From assembly GCA_035318985.1 (NCBI GenBank), contig DATHDP010000020.1, forward strand, positions 1 to 64,000: a stretch of DNA of 64,000 bases, in the 5' to 3' direction. Below the pieces are notes generated by a model. The model was not told where the DNA came from and made no database searches. It was given only the letters and a program-made list of their open reading frames with translations. The position numbers and the translations under genes are program-made. This document shows, piece after piece, positions 61,946 through 64,000 of this stretch. The stretch's first letter is position 1. The number at the start of each line of letters is the position of its first letter. The stretch is from VBAS01 sp035318985. Lineage in GTDB: Bacteria > Bacteroidota > Bacteroidia > Chitinophagales > Chitinophagaceae.

Positions 61946-63172
61946 TTATTTTGCTTCTGCTGTACTTAATTTTTTTGCAATTGTTCTTCCGGGATATTCT
62001 TCCAATGCTTTTTCCAAACAATCCATTGCAGCATTAAGCGCATCAAGATTTAATACATAAGCGAGCCTCACTTCATTTTTTCCCAGACCCTCAGTTCCAT
62101 AAAATCCTGTTGCAGGTGCAAGCATTACTGTTTGATCTTTATAAGAAAAACTTTCCAGTAGCCATTGACAAAATTTATCTGAATCATCAATAGGCAGTTT
62201 TGCAATAGCATAAAATGCACCGCCGGGATTTGGGCAAAACACACCTGGCATTTTATTTAACCTGTTAACCATTAAGTTTCTTCTTGATAAATATTCAGCT
62301 TTGGGTGCATCGAAATAAGAATCGGGAAGATCAACAGCAGCTTCACCCATTATTTGTGCAAGGCCGGGAGGTGAAAGTCTTGCCTGAGCAAATTTCATAG
62401 CAGCGTTATATACTTCCTTATTTTTTGTAACAAACGCTCCTAGTCTTGCGCCACATGCACTATATCTTTTTGAAATGGTGTCCATCAGCACCACGTGCTG
62501 GTCCAATCCTGAAAGATGCATGGCACTTACATATTCGCCATCATAGCAAAACTCACGATAAGCTTCATCGCTGAATAAATACAGATCATATTTGATGCAT
62601 ATTTTTTTCAATGCCTCCATTTCAGAACGACTATATAGATAACCTGTCGGATTATTTGGACTACAAATAATGATCGCTTTAGTTTTTGGAGTAATCATTT
62701 TTTCAAAATCTTCGATAGGAGGCAGGGCAAAGCCGGTTTCAATAGTAGATGTGATCGGAACAACGTTTACACCTGCTGCACAAGCAAAGCCATTATAGTT
62801 TGCATAAAACGGCTCAGGGATAATTACTTCATCACCTGCATTCAGACAACAAAAAAAACCAAACATGATAGCTTCACTGCCGCCTGTGGTAATGATGATC
62901 TGTTCGTGAGTAACATCAATGCCAACCTTTTTATAATACTGCACAAGCTTTCTGCGGTAGCTTTCATTACCGGCGCTGTGACTATATTCAAGCACTTTGA
63001 TATCTGCATTGCGAACAGCGTCAAGTATTGCGGGCGGTGTCTCTATATCTGGCTGGCCGATATTAAGATGATAAACTTTAATTCCTTTTTTCTTTGCAGT
63101 CTCTGCATAAGGCACCAGTTTTCGAATTGGCGAAGCGGGCATATTCTGACCGCGGGTTGAAATATTTAACAT
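61946..63172 (-). CDS. Class I/II aminotransferase (aspartate aminotransferase-like)
   Basis: The 408-residue PLP enzyme transfers amino groups between amino and keto acids. Motifs are GIKVYHLNIGQPDIETPPAIL, TTGGSEAIMFGFFCCL, CSPNNPTGYLYS (PLP and substrate Asn), SDEAYREF (Asp, Tyr) and MDTISKRYSACGARLGAF, where the Lys in SKRYS binds PLP. The substrate Arg is in NEVRLAYVLN. The start ATG at 63172 is preceded within 5 bases by a -7 box, which suggests a leaderless mRNA or an internal start, for example at the Met of NMPASPIRKL. It abuts the S8 gene tail to tail. Confidence 0.93.
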   Translation of the reverse strand: MLNISTRGQNMPASPIRKLVPYAETAKKKGIKVYHLNIGQPDIETPPAILDAVRNADIKVLEYSHSAGNESYRRKLVQYYKKVGIDVTHEQIIITTGGSEAIMFGFFCCLNAGDEVIIPEPFYANYNGFACAAGVNVVPITSTIETGFALPPIEDFEKMITPKTKAIIICSPNNPTGYLYSRSEMEALKKICIKYDLYLFSDEAYREFCYDGEYVSAMHLSGLDQHVVLMDTISKRYSACGARLGAFVTKNKEVYNAAMKFAQARLSPPGLAQIMGEAAVDLPDSYFDAPKAEYLSRRNLMVNRLNKMPGVFCPNPGGAFYAIAKLPIDDSDKFCQWLLESFSYKDQTVMLAPATGFYGTEGLGKNEVRLAYVLNLDALNAAMDCLEKALEEYPGRTIAKKLSTAEAK

Positions 63173-63176
63173 GCCT

Positions 63177-63184
63177 CAAAGGTA
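63177..63184 (-). promoter_or_regulatory. -7 box directly before the aminotransferase gene
   Basis: On the minus strand this reads TACCTTTG, a perfect TAnnTTTG match, ending 4 bases before the ATG. Confidence 0.35.
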
Positions 63185-63213
63185 ATTATCATTAGTTAAG
63201 TAAACTTCCGGTA

Positions 63214-63242
63214 ATAAAAAATCCCCATCCAAAGACGGGGAC
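63214..63242 (-). terminator. Rho-independent terminator of the DUF1573 operon
   Basis: On the minus strand, TCCCCGTC and GATGGGGA pair with one G-T pair around a short loop, followed by six T. It lies 23 bases after the stop of the DUF1573 gene. Confidence 0.82.
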
Positions 63243-63265
63243 TTAAATATTAAAACAAGCCTTTA

Positions 63266-63766
63266 TTATTTGCCTGATTTGTTTTTTCCTTTAGATTTTG
63301 ATTTAGTAGTTTTCTCTTTTTCAGCTGCTGCTTTTGCTGCTTCTGCTTTTGTTGCTTCTTCTTTAGCCCATGTATCAAACGCCTCTGCCGGTAATACTTC
63401 ACCCGTAATGCCAAGAGACTTTTCTTCATCAACGCCTGCAAATTTTACAAAAACAGTCTTATCAAACTGACCACCATTAGCGGCATTGTATTGTACTTTG
63501 ATCTTTGCTGTTTTGCCAGGTAAGATCGGATCCTTTTGATATTCAGGAACAGTGCAACCACATGTGGCATGCGCATTTTCTATCACCAATGGTTTGTCAG
63601 ATGTATTGGTGATCTCAAATGAATAAACAGCAGGAACGCTTTGTTTTACTTTTCCAAAATCATACTTGTTAGTATTGAATTTGGCAACATCATCCGGTTT
63701 TGTTGTTTGTGCCATTGCCCCGGCAGTTACTATGAATGCAGCGGCGATAAAAAATAATTTCTTCAT
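63266..63766 (-). CDS. DUF1573 protein with Lys/Ala-rich tail
   Basis: The 166-residue exported protein has a signal peptide ending near AMAQ (residue 20). The DUF1573 domain (about 25-128) is an immunoglobulin-like fold: YDFGKVKQSVPAVYSFEITNTSDKPLVIENAHATCGCTVPEYQKDPILPGKTAKIKVQYN. The Cys pair in TCGCTVP is the family hallmark. The C-terminus is a low-complexity Lys/Ala/Ser run. Function is unknown. It follows a second DUF1573 gene by 4 bases in the same operon, and a terminator closes the transcript. Confidence 0.92.
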   Translation of the reverse strand: MKKLFFIAAAFIVTAGAMAQTTKPDDVAKFNTNKYDFGKVKQSVPAVYSFEITNTSDKPLVIENAHATCGCTVPEYQKDPILPGKTAKIKVQYNAANGGQFDKTVFVKFAGVDEEKSLGITGEVLPAEAFDTWAKEEATKAEAAKAAAEKEKTTKSKSKGKNKSGK

Positions 63767-63770
63767 GATC

Positions 63771-64000
63771 TTAATTGTTTTTTTGTTTTAATAAGCTGAT
63801 TGATGAGTTTTCTGGTGCTGAACCTGCTGGAGATTTCCATACGGTTCCCATTATCTTGATCTGTTTTGACAGATTTTGGTTGTACATTATCGTAATAAAC
63901 TTTTCAAAATGACCTTCACCGGCCGCATTATATCCTACTCTTACTTTTGCAGTACCACCGGGAGTGATCGGATCTTTACTCCATTCCGGAGTTGTACATC
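63771..64000 (-). CDS. DUF1573 protein (C-terminal part, cut by window end)
   Basis: The minus strand is open from the window end to a TAA at 63771-63773. The visible 76 residues begin CTTPEWSKDPITPGGTAKVR and continue VGYNAAGEGHFEKFITIMYNQN, the same pattern as the next gene (CTVPEYQKDPILPGKTAKIKVQYNAA). The end is SSISLLKQKNN. The gene lies 4 bases upstream of the second DUF1573 gene, so the two form a tandem pair in one operon. The N-terminal part, presumably with a signal peptide, is outside the window. Confidence 0.85.
   Translation of the reverse strand, partial: CTTPEWSKDPITPGGTAKVRVGYNAAGEGHFEKFITIMYNQNLSKQIKIMGTVWKSPAGSAPENSSISLLKQKNN

Overview
The window looks like chromosomal DNA of a Bacteroidota member, most likely order Chitinophagales, family Chitinophagaceae. 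The evidence is low-GC coding DNA, weak Shine-Dalgarno sites, several upstream regions matching the Bacteroidota -7 box TAnnTTTG, three secreted proteins ending in a type IX secretion (T9SS) sorting domain, and lineage-typical proteins: a NagB/PIG-L fusion, a DnaQ/GIY-YIG fusion, DUF1573 pairs and GMC oxidoreductases paired with gluconate-dehydrogenase subunit-3 proteins. The genus cannot be fixed from the sequence alone. No rRNA, tRNA, CRISPR array, prophage or transposase gene was seen.

Layout. 1-9.7 kb: 3' part of rpoC, an OmpH/Skp-like protein, an amino-acid permease, the two halves of the heptose activation enzyme as divergent genes, an isoaspartyl peptidase, small VOC and SRPBCC proteins, and a decayed second copy of the isoaspartyl peptidase tail. 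9.7-26.7 kb: an unknown secreted protein, amino-sugar genes (NagB fusion and GH20 hexosaminidase), two tandem CocE/S15-type hydrolases, two pirins, an FMN reductase, a glycosylasparaginase followed directly by cutC, and a TlpA-like thioredoxin protein. 26.7-43.3 kb: a large carbohydrate-oxidation region. Leftward it encodes two MFS transporters, a hydroxypyruvate-isomerase-like protein, four GMC oxidoreductases, two Tat/lipoprotein subunit-3 partners and a TIM-barrel epimerase. Rightward it encodes a Gfo/Idh/MocA dehydrogenase, a TIM-barrel epimerase, a lipoprotein cytochrome c and a DUF1080 (3-keto-disaccharide hydrolase family) lipoprotein. 43.3-50 kb: DUF1761, pyruvate kinase and phosphofructokinase with a four-helix-bundle gene between them, a prolyl oligopeptidase and cytidylate kinase. 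50-64 kb: T9SS cargo proteins, an FKBP isomerase, the exonuclease/GIY-YIG protein, a stand-alone RlmK-like methyltransferase, an M57-type metalloprotease, an S8 protease, an aminotransferase and two tandem DUF1573 genes, the last cut by the window edge.

The most coherent system is the 26.7-43.3 kb region. It looks like a periplasmic glycoside 3-oxidation pathway: GMC flavoproteins oxidise sugars at C3, subunit-3 proteins carry them through Tat, cytochrome c takes the electrons, the DUF1080 protein cleaves the 3-keto-glycoside, and the Gfo/Idh and TIM-barrel enzymes process the product. The most striking small-scale structure is a GxxExxY (PD-(D/E)XK-like) gene bounded by perfect 21-bp inverted repeats that exactly fill the gap between two of these sugar genes. 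A four-helix-bundle gene sits in a similar way between pfkA and pyk. The window also holds several dispersed repeat families, a conserved terminator cassette present three times (once without an intact gene), and two gene-tail relics.
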